Part shown: positions 42,180 to 51,716 of the stretch, piece after piece
How the letters are laid out: every line of letters starts with the position of its first letter
Numbering within the stretch: position 1 is the first letter of the stretch
From: Tenrec ecaudatus
Taxonomy: Eukaryota; Chordata; Mammalia; Afrosoricida; Tenrecidae
Assembly (NCBI RefSeq): GCF_050624435.1
Contig: NC_134541.1
Span: 6,462,983 to 6,526,982 of the forward strand
Reading direction: 5' to 3'
Length of the DNA stretch: 64,000 nucleotides
Program-made: the position numbers and the translations under genes
The notes under the pieces: model-generated
What the model was told of the DNA's origin: nothing
Seen by the model: only the letters and a program-made list of their open reading frames with translations
Databases searched by the model: none

Positions 42180-42620
42180 CACCTCGGCTCTGCTCCATCA
42201 TCGCCCCCCCCCCATTTAAAAGGGGGCGGTGCCAGCAGACTGCGGGCGGGGCTTCTCCTGCTAAAGTGTAGCCTCCTAACCCCTCCCCCAGCCCCAGGAC
42301 ATTATTGTGCCCTGGGATCTGCCAGCCATAAAATGCGGGGCGGGGCGGGGGGTGGGGGGCGAGGAATCTTTTTCACCAAACCAACGGATGGTTGCAGAGG
42401 AGGACGATTCGCATCTGAGGGAACAGACAACTGTGACTCTTACTCATCGCAGCCCCCTCCTCCCCACTCCCCGTGCCAGCCAGGTGGCCCGCAGGGGCGC
42501 AGAGACTGGGATTTGAGAAGGCCTGGGGAGGGCGGGTCAGCCCTGGGTGCAGATCGCAGCGGCCAGCCGCTGGGGGGCTGAGGTCCGCCCGCTCCATCTT
42601 TGATTCAGCTGTTCATGGCA
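42180..42620 (+). promoter_or_regulatory. GC-box-rich candidate promoter or CpG-rich element
   Basis: Sp1-type boxes ('gggcggggctt' at about 42245, 'ggggcggggcgggg' at about 42336) flank a TATA-like CATAAAAT (about 42327). A self-complementary 'ccatttaaaagg' lies at 42212. It is repeat-free, with CpGs more frequent than in flanking DNA. No exon was recognised downstream, so it could equally be a conserved enhancer. Confidence 0.35.
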
Positions 42621-43100
42621 CGGCTGCTTTGAGCAGACCCTAGTTTGTACTTAGAAACAGGTTCTTTCGCAGAGCCGGTAGGCTTACCTTTCCGATGATC
42701 AGAGATGCTAGACACGAAACTGGGGTCCGCTCCATGGCCCGAGGAGAGCTCTGTGACTTAGGGACCTTGATGCCTGGATCCGGTCAGAGCCTGCCGCCCC
42801 CCACGGGGCTGGAGGGGAGGGTGCCCCCCTCCTTGGCCTCAATCTCCTGCCCTGCACGGGAGTTCAAGTCCTGATGGAGAACCCGTTTCCACCCACCACA
42901 CCTTTGACTAATAAGATGTTGATCCTTCTCCCAGAGGAAAGGAAATTCAAAGCAGAAGCATTGCTCTGGACAAATGAATTCCACCTGAACATTCCGTTGA
43001 TCCATCCCCAACCCGGGCTCGGCCCCCAGCAGGCGGGAAGCCGGTGCAGAGGTCTCGCTCTGCAGATCGGCCAGGGCGGCCAGGGCGGTGGGTTGGCCAA
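42621..43100. promoter_or_regulatory. Repeat-free continuation, possible conserved element
   Basis: 'ggaaattcaaagcagaagca' and 'acaaatgaattccacctgaa' (42945-42995) are the AT-balanced core. No gene was recognised. Confidence 0.28.
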
Positions 43101-43920
43101 GGAAGCAACTCTGGTTGGGGGCAGGCGATGCTAGCCAGGGAGGGGAGTGGGGCTCAGGAGAAGCAGGACCCCTGCCCTCTTTCCAGTCGGCAGGCGGCGG
43201 GCAGGCGGGGGTCCAGGCTCTTCAGGGACTTAGCAGAGAAGGGCCTGGGCTGCCCCCCCTTGGGCTGTAGAGTAAGCGCCTTTCTCTATAGGGAGTAAGT
43301 TCACCAGCAGAGACTTGGAGCAAGAAAAGCAGCAAGGATGAGTACCTGAGAGACTTCCATCTGCCCCGCCCCCAGAGACTCCTTGAGAGGAACAGTTGGG
43401 GAAACTGAGGCCCATTTGCGTTGGCCACAATGAGAAAGGCTTATGCTTCTAAAGCTCTGTGGAGCTTGGGAGCCTGCGGGGAGAAGGATCATGCCCTGGG
43501 CTTCTGTATCCTCCTTAACAAATCTCTTGGGGCCTGAGGGACCTGGCTCCAAATGTCACACCAGACCCCACGTGGTCACAACATGCCCTGCTGTACCAAG
43601 CACTGAACCAAGCAATGCTGGACATTACCAAGTCCCACAGTCAGGTGCCAACTCCCCTCCAGGCTGGGCGGATGCCAGCAGGCTCTGTCCAGAACCCACT
43701 TGAGCATGACCCCCTGGGAGTCCACCCCTAGGGGCCAGGGGTGGGGCATCCACTACTCTCTGGATAAGCAGATAATTTAGACATTTGATTTTTAACGTGT
43801 TTTGGATTTATTACAATTTCCAAAGCATGATAAAGTGGCAAAAGATGTAAAGGGATTGATTCACCAGCGGTCCCCAGAAAGTAAGCATTTCATTGGATTT
43901 GTGATGCTCTATGTGCAGAT
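43101..43920. other. Unique stretch
   Basis: 0.8 kb with no recognised repeats or genes. Confidence 0.35.
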
Positions 43921-43921
43921 G

Positions 43922-44135
43922 AAGGTGCACTGGTGGCATAGTGGTTAAGTGTTGGGTTGCTAACCCAAGGTCAGCAGTTCAAAACCACCAGTCACTCTAA
44001 GGGAAAAAGATGAGGCTTTCTAGTCCCTTACAGAGTTACAGTCTTGGAAATAGGAGCATTTCTACCCTGTCTTATAGGCCTCTGTGAGTCAGCATTGACT
44101 TCATCACAGTGAGGGTGTTTGTTTGTTTGTTTATA
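43922..44135 (+). repeat. AfroSINE copy, full length
   Basis: 'aaggtgcactggtggcatag', 'ggtcagcagttcaaaaccac' (B box), 'attgacttcatcacagtgag' and a (gttt)n 3' end at 44118. Confidence 0.92.
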
Positions 44136-44825
44136 TACAAACAATTCTTGAAGTTAGTTATTTTTTTCCAGAGAAGTGAATGTTTTAAAATCCATTTTAT
44201 TATATATATTTATTATTTTAAAAATAAAGTATTTGTTTTTTTATTAGCAATTGATTTCACTCTATGGTTGTGGAAGTTGACTGACTTTTAGCATGCCTTT
44301 GAAGCATGGACCATAGTTTGCCACAAATGAGGTGGCCCAGCTAGTGTCTGAGGGTGGCTGTTAACAGCCTCCTCCTTAGTCCTCAGAGGTGCCCAGGGCT
44401 CCCACGACCTGCGCCCTCTCTGCTCCCCAGATTCCTACCCCACAGTCCTCTCCAGGTCCTCAAGAAGCTTATGTTCCTACCACGCCTTGGGGCCACTCTG
44501 TTCCCTGCTTGTTATGCCCTTCCAGGTACTCACCATCTGGCTAAAGTAAGGTCATCTCAGAGGAGCTGCCTTTGTCACCCACCATGGGGTATCCTCCTGG
44601 TACCCCACATCACTCCCTTGTCCCATAGGATGTCCTGGGGATGCCACACAGCAGAGACACTCCCTCTGCCATCCCCCAGAGCCTGGCACACGAGAGCACT
44701 GATTTTGTTGAATGAATGAACCACGATTGTTGGGCATAAAGAGAGAGGAGAGGGCGCGCTAGCTGGGGGTAGAGAGGGCATGAACCCAATCTCCAGTGCC
44801 TCCCTGGGCACACCCATGAGGAGCT
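44136..44825. other. Unique stretch with small L2/MIR tail
   Basis: AT-rich 44150-44280, then GC-rich. 'gcctggcacacgagagcact' with 'tgttgaatgaatgaacc' (44684-44722) resembles the MIR/L2 3' motif. Confidence 0.4.
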
Positions 44826-44827
44826 CG

Positions 44828-45237
44828 AAGAAAACTCACTGCCATCAAGTCAATTCCACCTCAGAGGAAACCCTACAGAACAGCGGTCCTCAACCTTCCT
44901 CATGCTGTGACCCTTGAATACAGTTCCTCATGTGGTGGTGAGCCCCCCCCCAACCATAACATTATTTTCATTGCTACTGCATCACTGTCGTCTTGCTACT
45001 GTTATGAATTGGGCGACCTCTGTGAAAGAGTCATTCAACCCCCACAGGGGTCACAACACAGGTTGAGAACCGCTGCTACAGAACAAGGTAGGACTGCCCC
45101 TGTGGGTTTCTAAGGCTGTAATTCTGTACAGGAGTAGAAAGTCTCATTTTTCTCCCACGGAACAGCTGGTGGTTTTGAACTGCTGACTTTGCGGTTAGTA
45201 GCCCAATGTGTAACCACTCTACCATGAGGGAGTAGGC
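44828..45237 (-). repeat. AfroSINE copy split by a SPIN transposon
   Basis: Outer SINE halves: 44828-44880 ('actcactgccatcaagtcaa') and 45076-45237 ('gtttctaaggctgtaattct', 'ggttttgaactgctgacttt', 'actctaccatgaggg'). Removing the SPIN and one 8-bp duplication leaves an ordinary antisense AfroSINE. Confidence 0.93.
44873..45083 (-). mobile_element. SPIN non-autonomous hAT transposon nested in AfroSINE (copy 2)
   Basis: The element is 44881-45075 (195 bp), with inverted repeats CAGCGGTCCTCAACC and GGTTGAGAACCGCTG (one mismatch). The perfect 8-bp duplication CTACAGAA lies at 44873-44880 and 45076-45083. The body matches copy 1 in the same orientation. It encodes nothing. The nesting proves that the SPIN jump is younger than this SINE. 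Confidence 0.95.
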
Positions 45238-45367
45238 CAGGGGAATTGACCAGTCTGCTCCACCTTGTCCTCTGCTGAAGAGTTTGCCTTATTTTTCATC
45301 CATCGGGGTGCCAGAAATTTCCCTACACCAGATTGGGAGGGTCTACTCTGTGCCCAAGTTGATCTGC

Positions 45368-45528
45368 TTGGGTAGTGGTTAGTGGCAAGCTTGGTGGTTC
45401 AAACATACCTTCCACAACGTGGGAGAAAAATGAGGCTGTCTGCTCTCATAAAGATTTACAGACTTAGAACCCCTCTCTACAGGGTCACTCTGAGCCAGAG
45501 TGGACTCGATGGCAGGGAGTTTGGGCCT
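45368..45528 (+). repeat. AfroSINE copy
   Basis: 'cttgggtagtggttagtggc', 'cttggtggttcaaacatacc' and 'gtggactcgatggcagggag'. Confidence 0.85.
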
Positions 45529-45549
45529 TTTGGTATTCTGTGGTAAATG

Positions 45550-45695
45550 AGTCCTGATGGGTAAATGCTGACCGCTAACAGAAAGGTCAGCAGTTTGAAC
45601 TCACCTGCTGCTCCTGCAGGGCTGAGAGCCCAGGGACCCCTCGGGGGGCAGTTCTGTAGGGTCGCTGTGCGTCGAGATCGCTGGACAGCACACAG
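45550..45695 (+). repeat. AfroSINE copy
   Basis: 'gagtcctgatgggtaaatgc', 'ggtcagcagtttgaactcac' and 'tagggtcgctgtgcgtcgag'. Confidence 0.83.
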
Positions 45696-45727
45696 CCACC
45701 ACCGCCGAGGGCAGACACACTGCTGGG

Positions 45728-45774
45728 CTCTAGTGCAGCAGTTCTCAACCTTCCTGAGAACCGCTGCACTAGGG
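45728..45774. mobile_element. Minimal SPIN remnant (31 bp, termini only)
   Basis: CAGCAGTTCTCAACC (45736) and a right end GAGAACCGCTG (to 45766) with only a few bases between. Flanks CTCTAGTG and CACTAGGG agree at 6 of 8 positions, as a decayed target duplication would. Including the flanks, it forms an 18-bp inverted repeat with one mismatch. It is either a SPIN that lost its body or an imprecise excision product. Confidence 0.7.
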
Positions 45775-45859
45775 CGATGCAAGAGTTCCCTCTGGGAGCT
45801 GACCGTCTGGTGAGAAAGAAAGATACTAAAACAGTGTTTGGAATAAATAAGTAGCTGGA

Positions 45860-46012
45860 GAAGTGAGTGGATTTCTGTGCTCCATGGGGTTTCCAAGGCT
45901 GGGACCCTCGGAACGCAGATCACCAGGCCTTTCTTCGGAGGCACTTCTAGATGGATCTGAACCATCAATATTTGTAGCCAAGTGAGTGACCTGCTGACAC
46001 CCGGGACTTCCA
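45860..46012 (-). repeat. AfroSINE variant, antisense
   Basis: 'tgctccatggggtttccaag' and 'accaggcctttcttcggagg' to 'gacacccgggacttcc'. Confidence 0.78.
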
Positions 46013-46224
46013 AAGAAAGGAAGAAAAGGTGGCCCACAAACACAGCAGTCTGCTGTGGGGAGTCTGCCCAAGGAAGGGGGAGATGAGCACAGGGTCCTGC
46101 AGACTGGCATGGGAGCCTGAGGCATTTGAACTGAGTTGGGAGGAGGGTGCTAAGGGAGCAGAGAGACCCTTCCATGTACCCGGGCGCTGTTCTGAGGGCC
46201 TTCTCTGACGTCACCAGCTCAACC

Positions 46225-46300
46225 TCACCACAACATAAGCACTATCCACAGGCTAGAGATAAGAGGATCAGAGAGGTCAAGCAGTTTCCCTGACATGGGC
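46225..46300 (-). repeat. MIR-like fragment, antisense
   Basis: 'gataagaggatcagagaggt' then 'caagcagtttccctgacatg' follows the antisense MIR motif. Confidence 0.5.
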
Positions 46301-46790
46301 AGCATTCAACTGCAGCTGGGCCACATCGCCCGGAGAGAGGGCTTCGGGTACATGAGTCAGCAGGCGGGAAGGCCCCCAGTAACTAGGAAACCAACTGCTT
46401 CCTGGGCTAAGACCTGGCATGACCACCTTAGAGAAGCCCAACAGAGCTTCTCCCTGGGCTGGGTGCCCCTGTCACCCCTGCTAGATGAGGGCAAGCCCCT
46501 TGGTGCCAAAGGACAGAAGGAAGTGGGACAAATGGAGAAACTGAGGCAATGGGAATTAACCTCCCAGCCCAGTGGGAGGCCCGGGTCCAGGTACCCTCAT
46601 CAGTTCTAGCCCCTCTGGCTGGCCGGCTGCTGCTCTCCTGTTTGGGCACGGAGCCAGGATTTACTGAGACTCTTGGTGGACTGGCCAGTTTCCGGGAGGA
46701 CAGACTGGCCCCCACTGAAACTCCTCTCCCTATCTGGCCCGGCTCGGACTGCAAATGCCCCATGCCCATTCGTGGCCACAACATGACCTT
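46301..46790. other. Unique stretch
   Basis: No recognised element. The long minus-strand frame that enters here comes from the adjacent TG repeat. Confidence 0.3.
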
Positions 46791-47310
46791 GGTGTGTGTG
46801 TGTGTGTGTGTGTCTGTGAGTGTGCACATGTGTGCTTCTGAGGGTGTACACATAGGAAGTGTAGCTGTGTGCATGAGTGGGTCATAGCTGGGAGTGAATG
46901 TGTGCATGTGTGTCCATATGTATGTATGTAAGCATGTGTGTGTGTTTCTGAGTCTGTACATGTGTGCGCACGTACATACAAGAGCGTATGTATATGTATG
47001 CGTGCATGTGATTGTGTACCTGCGTTTGTGTGAAATTGTGTGGCATGTACACATTTGATGCATACCCATGTGTGCATGTAAATGTGTACATGAAAATGTG
47101 TGTGTGACTGTGAGTGTGTACATATGACTGGGAGCATGTGGGTAAGTTTGTGAGTGTGTACCTGTGAGTATGTGAGCGTAGGCGTGAATGTGTGCATGAT
47201 ACTGCGCATGTGTGTGATGCACACGAGTGATTGGGAGTGTGTTCATGAGAGTGTGCATCTGTGTGAGTTTGTGTGATGTGAACTTTCCGTGTGTGTGCGT
47301 GTGTATCTGA
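46791..47310. repeat. TG-rich degenerate microsatellite
   Basis: A pure (TG) run at 46791-46812, then about 500 bases of interrupted TG/ATG units. The His/Thr-rich 302-, 164- and 213-codon minus-strand frames (three phases) are translations of this repeat. A smaller TG patch lies at 47595-47670. Confidence 0.93.
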
Positions 47311-47679
47311 GTGTTTGTTGATGACTCTGGGTGCATGACCTGCGGCTAGACCCCAGGAAGGAAAGGGAGACCGCTTTTTGCCCTTCGCTGGACAGTGGGC
47401 CCACGAGGAACTCGCAGTTCTAAGGAGGAGAGGGGCACGTGGAGAGGCTCTCGTCCTGCAGACGCCAGCCCGTGAGCGGGGCTGGTTATCTGAGCAGAGC
47501 CAACAGAAGACGACAGCTTTCAAAATCAGGTTGATTCAGTCCGCTGCGTTAACCCGCACTGTTGTCACCTAGAGACTCAGGGAAGCTGGGCTTCTGTGTT
47601 TGTCTGTATGTAAGCATGTATCTGTATGTTGTGTGGCTGCATGCACATGTGTGTATGCATGTCTGTGTGGGTGTCCCTG

Positions 47680-48585
47680 CGGTCATGGCACTGTGGTTGT
47701 GTTTTCTCTAGCATCCTTCTCATTACAAAGGAGAAGCCCGCCCACATGACAGTGCCCGGAGGACATGTCTCTCTTAGGAGTGTGGGCCCCGGAGAGACAG
47801 GTGTGTCTGCTCCCACAGTGATGCCCAGACACCGCGGGCACGCATCCTCCCCAGCCCCCTGCTGACATCCTCCCTCCCAGCTGTCCTCTTGCGTGAGCAT
47901 CACCTTCTGCTCACTGCAGCGCCAGAGCGGCCCCAGGCCCTGGGGGGCCCTTTCCCAGCCACTGGGCAGGCAGACAACCCCCCCCCCCCATTGCCGCCCT
48001 CATTGGAACAGCCGAGTGCTCCTCACTCAGAAAGCCACAAGGGGACCGTCCACAGGGGTCAAGACCCCAAACCCACCGACAGGGTCTACAGCCCAAGGCC
48101 CCAGGAAGCATGGCCCAGTGGGGTCCTCACCCCGGGCATGCCTTTGGCAGTCAAACACATGGCCGGTCAGTGGCCCCAGCCTGGCAACAGCCTCTGCCCC
48201 TGCCCCTCTGACGAGGCCCCTTCCTCCTTTGTCAGACCAATCGCCTCGTGTGCCTTTCAGTCTACAAATCGCATAAAATATGTGATCTGCTGCCATGAGC
48301 CCAGGAGGCAAACTTGGGCTGATGGCCGCTGGGCACCAGCCGAGCTATTCGACGCCTCTGCTGCTCTCTGCTCTGTGGGTCGGCCAGGCCTCACTCACCC
48401 GACGGCTTTCCAAGGCTGGGCGCGCAGGGCTTACAGGTTGCTGCTGGGCTATCTCCTTTTGCCGTCTGGCTGGGGGACTTGGGTTTTCAGTAAACATCAT
48501 TCTTCAGTAACATGTGTTCTTCTTGCCGGGGAAATGAAAGACATCTGTAACAATAAAAGATAAACGGATTGCCTTCTTTTTTTCA
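47680..48585. promoter_or_regulatory. Repeat-free block, possible conserved element
   Basis: 'cagaccaatcgcctcgtgtg' (inverted CCAAT-type), 'aaatcgcataaaatatgtga' and 'aataaaagataaacggattg' (48250-48560) are the AT-rich core. C(10) run at 47980. No gene was recognised. Confidence 0.28.
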
Positions 48586-48591
48586 AGTGCC

Positions 48592-48760
48592 TGGACTGAG
48601 CACTTAACCTAAAGGTGGGAGGTTTGAGTCTACCCCGAGGCTCCTCAGAAGAAAGTCATGGGCCTCTAAAGCAGTGAAAACCGTAAGGAGCGCAGGCCTC
48701 CACTGACCCATGGGGGTCGGGGCATGAGTTGGAGCTGACTCAAGGGCAACGGACAACAGA
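48592..48760 (+). repeat. AfroSINE variant copy
   Basis: 'ggtgggaggtttgagtctac', 'gaggctcctcagaagaaagt' and 'gttggagctgactcaagggc'. Confidence 0.8.
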
Positions 48761-48774
48761 CTCCACATCCCGAT

Positions 48775-48938
48775 AAGATGTGCACGGAGGCCACGTATGC
48801 ATGGAGACAGCTGAGAGTGATGCAGCCACAAGCCAAGGGGACACAGGAGTTGCCTGGAGCCACCAGAAGCTACAAGAGACACAGAAGGAATCTCCCCTGG
48901 AGGCTTCGGAGGGAACTTGGTCCTGTTGACACCAGGCG
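48775..48938 (+). repeat. MaLR-type LTR fragment
   Basis: 'gagagtgatgcagccacaag', 'ctggagccaccagaagctac' and 'aatctcccctggaggcttcg' follow the MLT1-type order. It is cut at 'tcctgttgacacc' by the next SINE. Confidence 0.7.
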
Positions 48939-49132
48939 TAGGCGTTACACGTTGGGCTGCTAACTCTAAGGTCGGCAGTTCAAACCCACCAGCTTTCCCA
49001 GAGGAGAAAGATGAGGTGTCCTGCTTCCTGTAAAGATCCCCAACCTTGGAAGCCAAGAGGGGGAAGTTCTAGTCTGTCCTGTAGGGTTACCGTGAGTCAG
49101 AATCAACTCGATGGCAGGGAGCTTGGGTCTCC
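48939..49132 (+). repeat. AfroSINE copy inserted in MaLR LTR
   Basis: 'gttgggctgctaactctaag', 'ggcagttcaaacccaccagc' (B box) and 'gaatcaactcgatggcaggg'. Confidence 0.9.
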
Positions 49133-49199
49133 GTGCAAGCACACAGGCACCCCTCACTTCACTGCACCCCCACTCACCGCAGGGCGACCGTGTGCACGA

Positions 49200-49308
49200 C
49201 AACCTTCTCAGTGCCCTCAAGTCGATTCTGACTCACAGCAACCCTAGAGGACAGAGCAGAACAGTCCCTATCAGTTTCTGAGGCTGGAAATCTTGACCTT
49301 ATATAGAA
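49200..49308 (-). repeat. AfroSINE 3' fragment, antisense
   Basis: 'cctcaagtcgattctgactc' and 'ggacagagcagaacagtccc'. It directly abuts a sense fragment. Confidence 0.82.
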
Positions 49309-49488
49309 TGAATCTCTCAGCAAGGAGGGCAGTTTGAAACCACCAGGCCCTCCAAGGGAATATAAGGCAAGTCTGCCTTCCTACTCCCATAAAGAGCTAC
49401 AGTCTCAGACACCCACAGGGCAGGTCTACCCTGTCCCCTAGGGTCACTACGATTCGGAATGGACCTACGGAGGGAGTCTGAGTGATGG
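49309..49488 (+). repeat. AfroSINE copy lacking its head
   Basis: 'gggcagtttgaaaccaccag', 'ctcagacacccacagggcag' and 'cactacgattcggaatggac'. With the previous fragment it forms a tail-to-body inverted pair. Confidence 0.82.
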
Positions 49489-50365
49489 AGAGAGGGTCTC
49501 CCTCGGTGTCAGTGTCCTGCTGTGGTCATTGTCACCAAGCTGCAAGCGATTTTTCCTGTGTGGGACACTGCAGCCTGCAGCCCACAGTCAACATCACTTG
49601 ACAGGCGCAGCGGGAGAGGAGGGGGGTGTGACAGGCTGTATGGTGGCATTTGCTTTATGGTCGATCTGAGCTGTTGAGTTTCTGGGGTCTGCCTGTCCGT
49701 GTCTGTGCCCCTAGGTCACCCACTTGGCATTCATTGGTCACAGCGGCTGGGTCTTGGAGTTGGAATGAGTATGCCTGCTGTCAGGGGACCCTGGGGGTGA
49801 AGCAGGTGACAACTGGGGCTGCCAACTCCAAGGTGAGCCATGTGAAGGCACAAGCCACTCAGCGAGGAGGCAGGGGTACCTTTAGGATGCCAGCTCACAT
49901 CCAAGGCTCAGTCAAAAAAGAATCAACGTGAAACCAAGACACGTGGCAGTGCAGGAACTGCCAGAAGGCCCACCTGGAGGGGCATGGGGGTGGGGAAAGT
50001 GGGGTCACACGCAGTCCCGTGTCCTGTGGAACTGGGCCCAATACATCCTTAGACATGCTCCCTCCTTTTATCAATGCCCGGCAAGAAGGTGCCGTTGGAA
50101 CCCAACTGGGTGCAGGGCAGCCACTGCTGGAGACACAGCTGGTTAGGGAGGTTTGTCTCCCCCCACTCCCCTGTGGAGCCAAGGAAGGTCCAGTGGTGGG
50201 GTACACAGAGTCTTGTCCCTCTGTACTCTGTGAGGAACTTTCTGACAGTCTTTTGTACAGTCAATAATCCCTGCGGTCCGGCTGTGTGCTGGGTGGGTAC
50301 CAGGCTAGAGGAGGAGGACACAAGGCTGGAGTCACTGAACTCCCAAAACTGCCAGCCCCAAAGAG
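49489..50365. other. Unique stretch
   Basis: 0.9 kb without recognised elements or genes. Confidence 0.35.
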
Positions 50366-50369
50366 TAAA

Positions 50370-50578
50370 ACCCCAAACCCAAGCCCCTTGGCATCAAGTC
50401 AATTCCAACGCAGTGACCCTGTAGGACAGACTAGACCAGCCCCACAAGGTTCCCAAGGCTGCAGTCTTTACAGGAGCGGACTGCCACCCCTTCCTCCCAC
50501 AGGGCAGCTGGTGGATTTACACCGCCGACCTTTGGGGCAGCAGCCGAGCCCTTAACCACTGCACTACCAGGTCTCGGA
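50370..50578 (-). repeat. AfroSINE copy, antisense, full length
   Basis: 'aaacccaagccccttggcat' to 'aaccactgcactaccaggtc'. This is one of the clearest reversed heads. Confidence 0.9.
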
Positions 50579-50579
50579 G

Positions 50580-51714
50580 GCCCATCCACCCTTTATACAA
50601 GTAAATGAATACATGACAGTGGGATACGCATAGGAAGGGTTGGTACAAGGTCCTGCGAGAGCAGATAATAAGAGTGTCTGACCTGGTCTGTGGACTCAGG
50701 AGAGACTTCCTGCAAGAAGCGATGTTTTAGTTGGCGAGGAGCCATCATTTCTGCCCCATTCTGCAGTGGCTGCAAGAGTTACACCCATACTTTCCCCGCC
50801 TCCGATGTGGGTGGGGTTGCCAATGCACAGTGTGGCTAACGAGAGGCAAGCTGAGGTCTGACGGGTCCTGCCTGGAGTGGAGCTGAGGTATCTGGAGCTG
50901 AGGCAGCTGTCTTTGGATCCTGAGGGAAGGAGTTTGTGGCAGCCTGAAATGCTTGCTAGGTGACCACCTGGATCCACTTGTTGAGCGGAAATGGGAGAAA
51001 TGCAGCAATAAAGAGACGGGTTGAGCCTGGTCACTGACACTTGTGGACCTGGTTTACAGGCACTAGAGGAGAAGACAAGAACGGGTTGACTGGTCTGAAG
51101 TTCATGGCCCAGCCCAAGGGGGCTAGGGTTGTTGAGAATTTGTAATGGGGCCATGGTCTAAAGGCAAGACGACCAATGGGCACCCTGGTGAGGCTAACTG
51201 AGGCAGCCCGCATTGAGTTGACCAGAACCCAACCAGATGGAGAGAAGAGCTTTCAGCCTGTGAACTGGTGCATATTGTATGAATGACCTGTCCTGATTTG
51301 ACTTTGCTTATGGATTTAGATTTCACATAGTTCCAACTGGAATGAAGATTCTTCACATCAAAGAACATGATTGTCTCCTCAGAGCACTGGGTTGAGGTAA
51401 GTGGGCAGAATAGAAATTCGATACCCCAAATTGGGGTATCCCCAAATAAGGGCATGAAGTGGCTGGCTTACAAACTTTTATAGGTGGGGAAATATATTCA
51501 AAGGATTATAGGATTATGGTGTAGGTGTACACATAAATATAGGATATTCTGGTTTCGTTCACTTATAGAATGCTATGTTTAAATGAGAGTGGCAGATAGT
51601 GAATTGTATGCATTTTAGTTTTATCCTGTTAGGTACAGATATGATTTTATTATCATTTGCTTGAAAATTACATATGGCTAAAGAGTTGTGTGAAAGTGTC
51701 CAATTGACAAGGGG
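50580..51714. other. Unique stretch
   Basis: 1.1 kb. 51240-51710 is AT-rich. No gene or mobile element was recognised. Confidence 0.35.
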
Positions 51715-51716
51715 TG

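Noticed and set aside
46428-47523. Long minus-strand His/Thr-rich frames (302, 164 and 213 codons)
   Set aside because: Overlapping phases of the TG-rich repeat.
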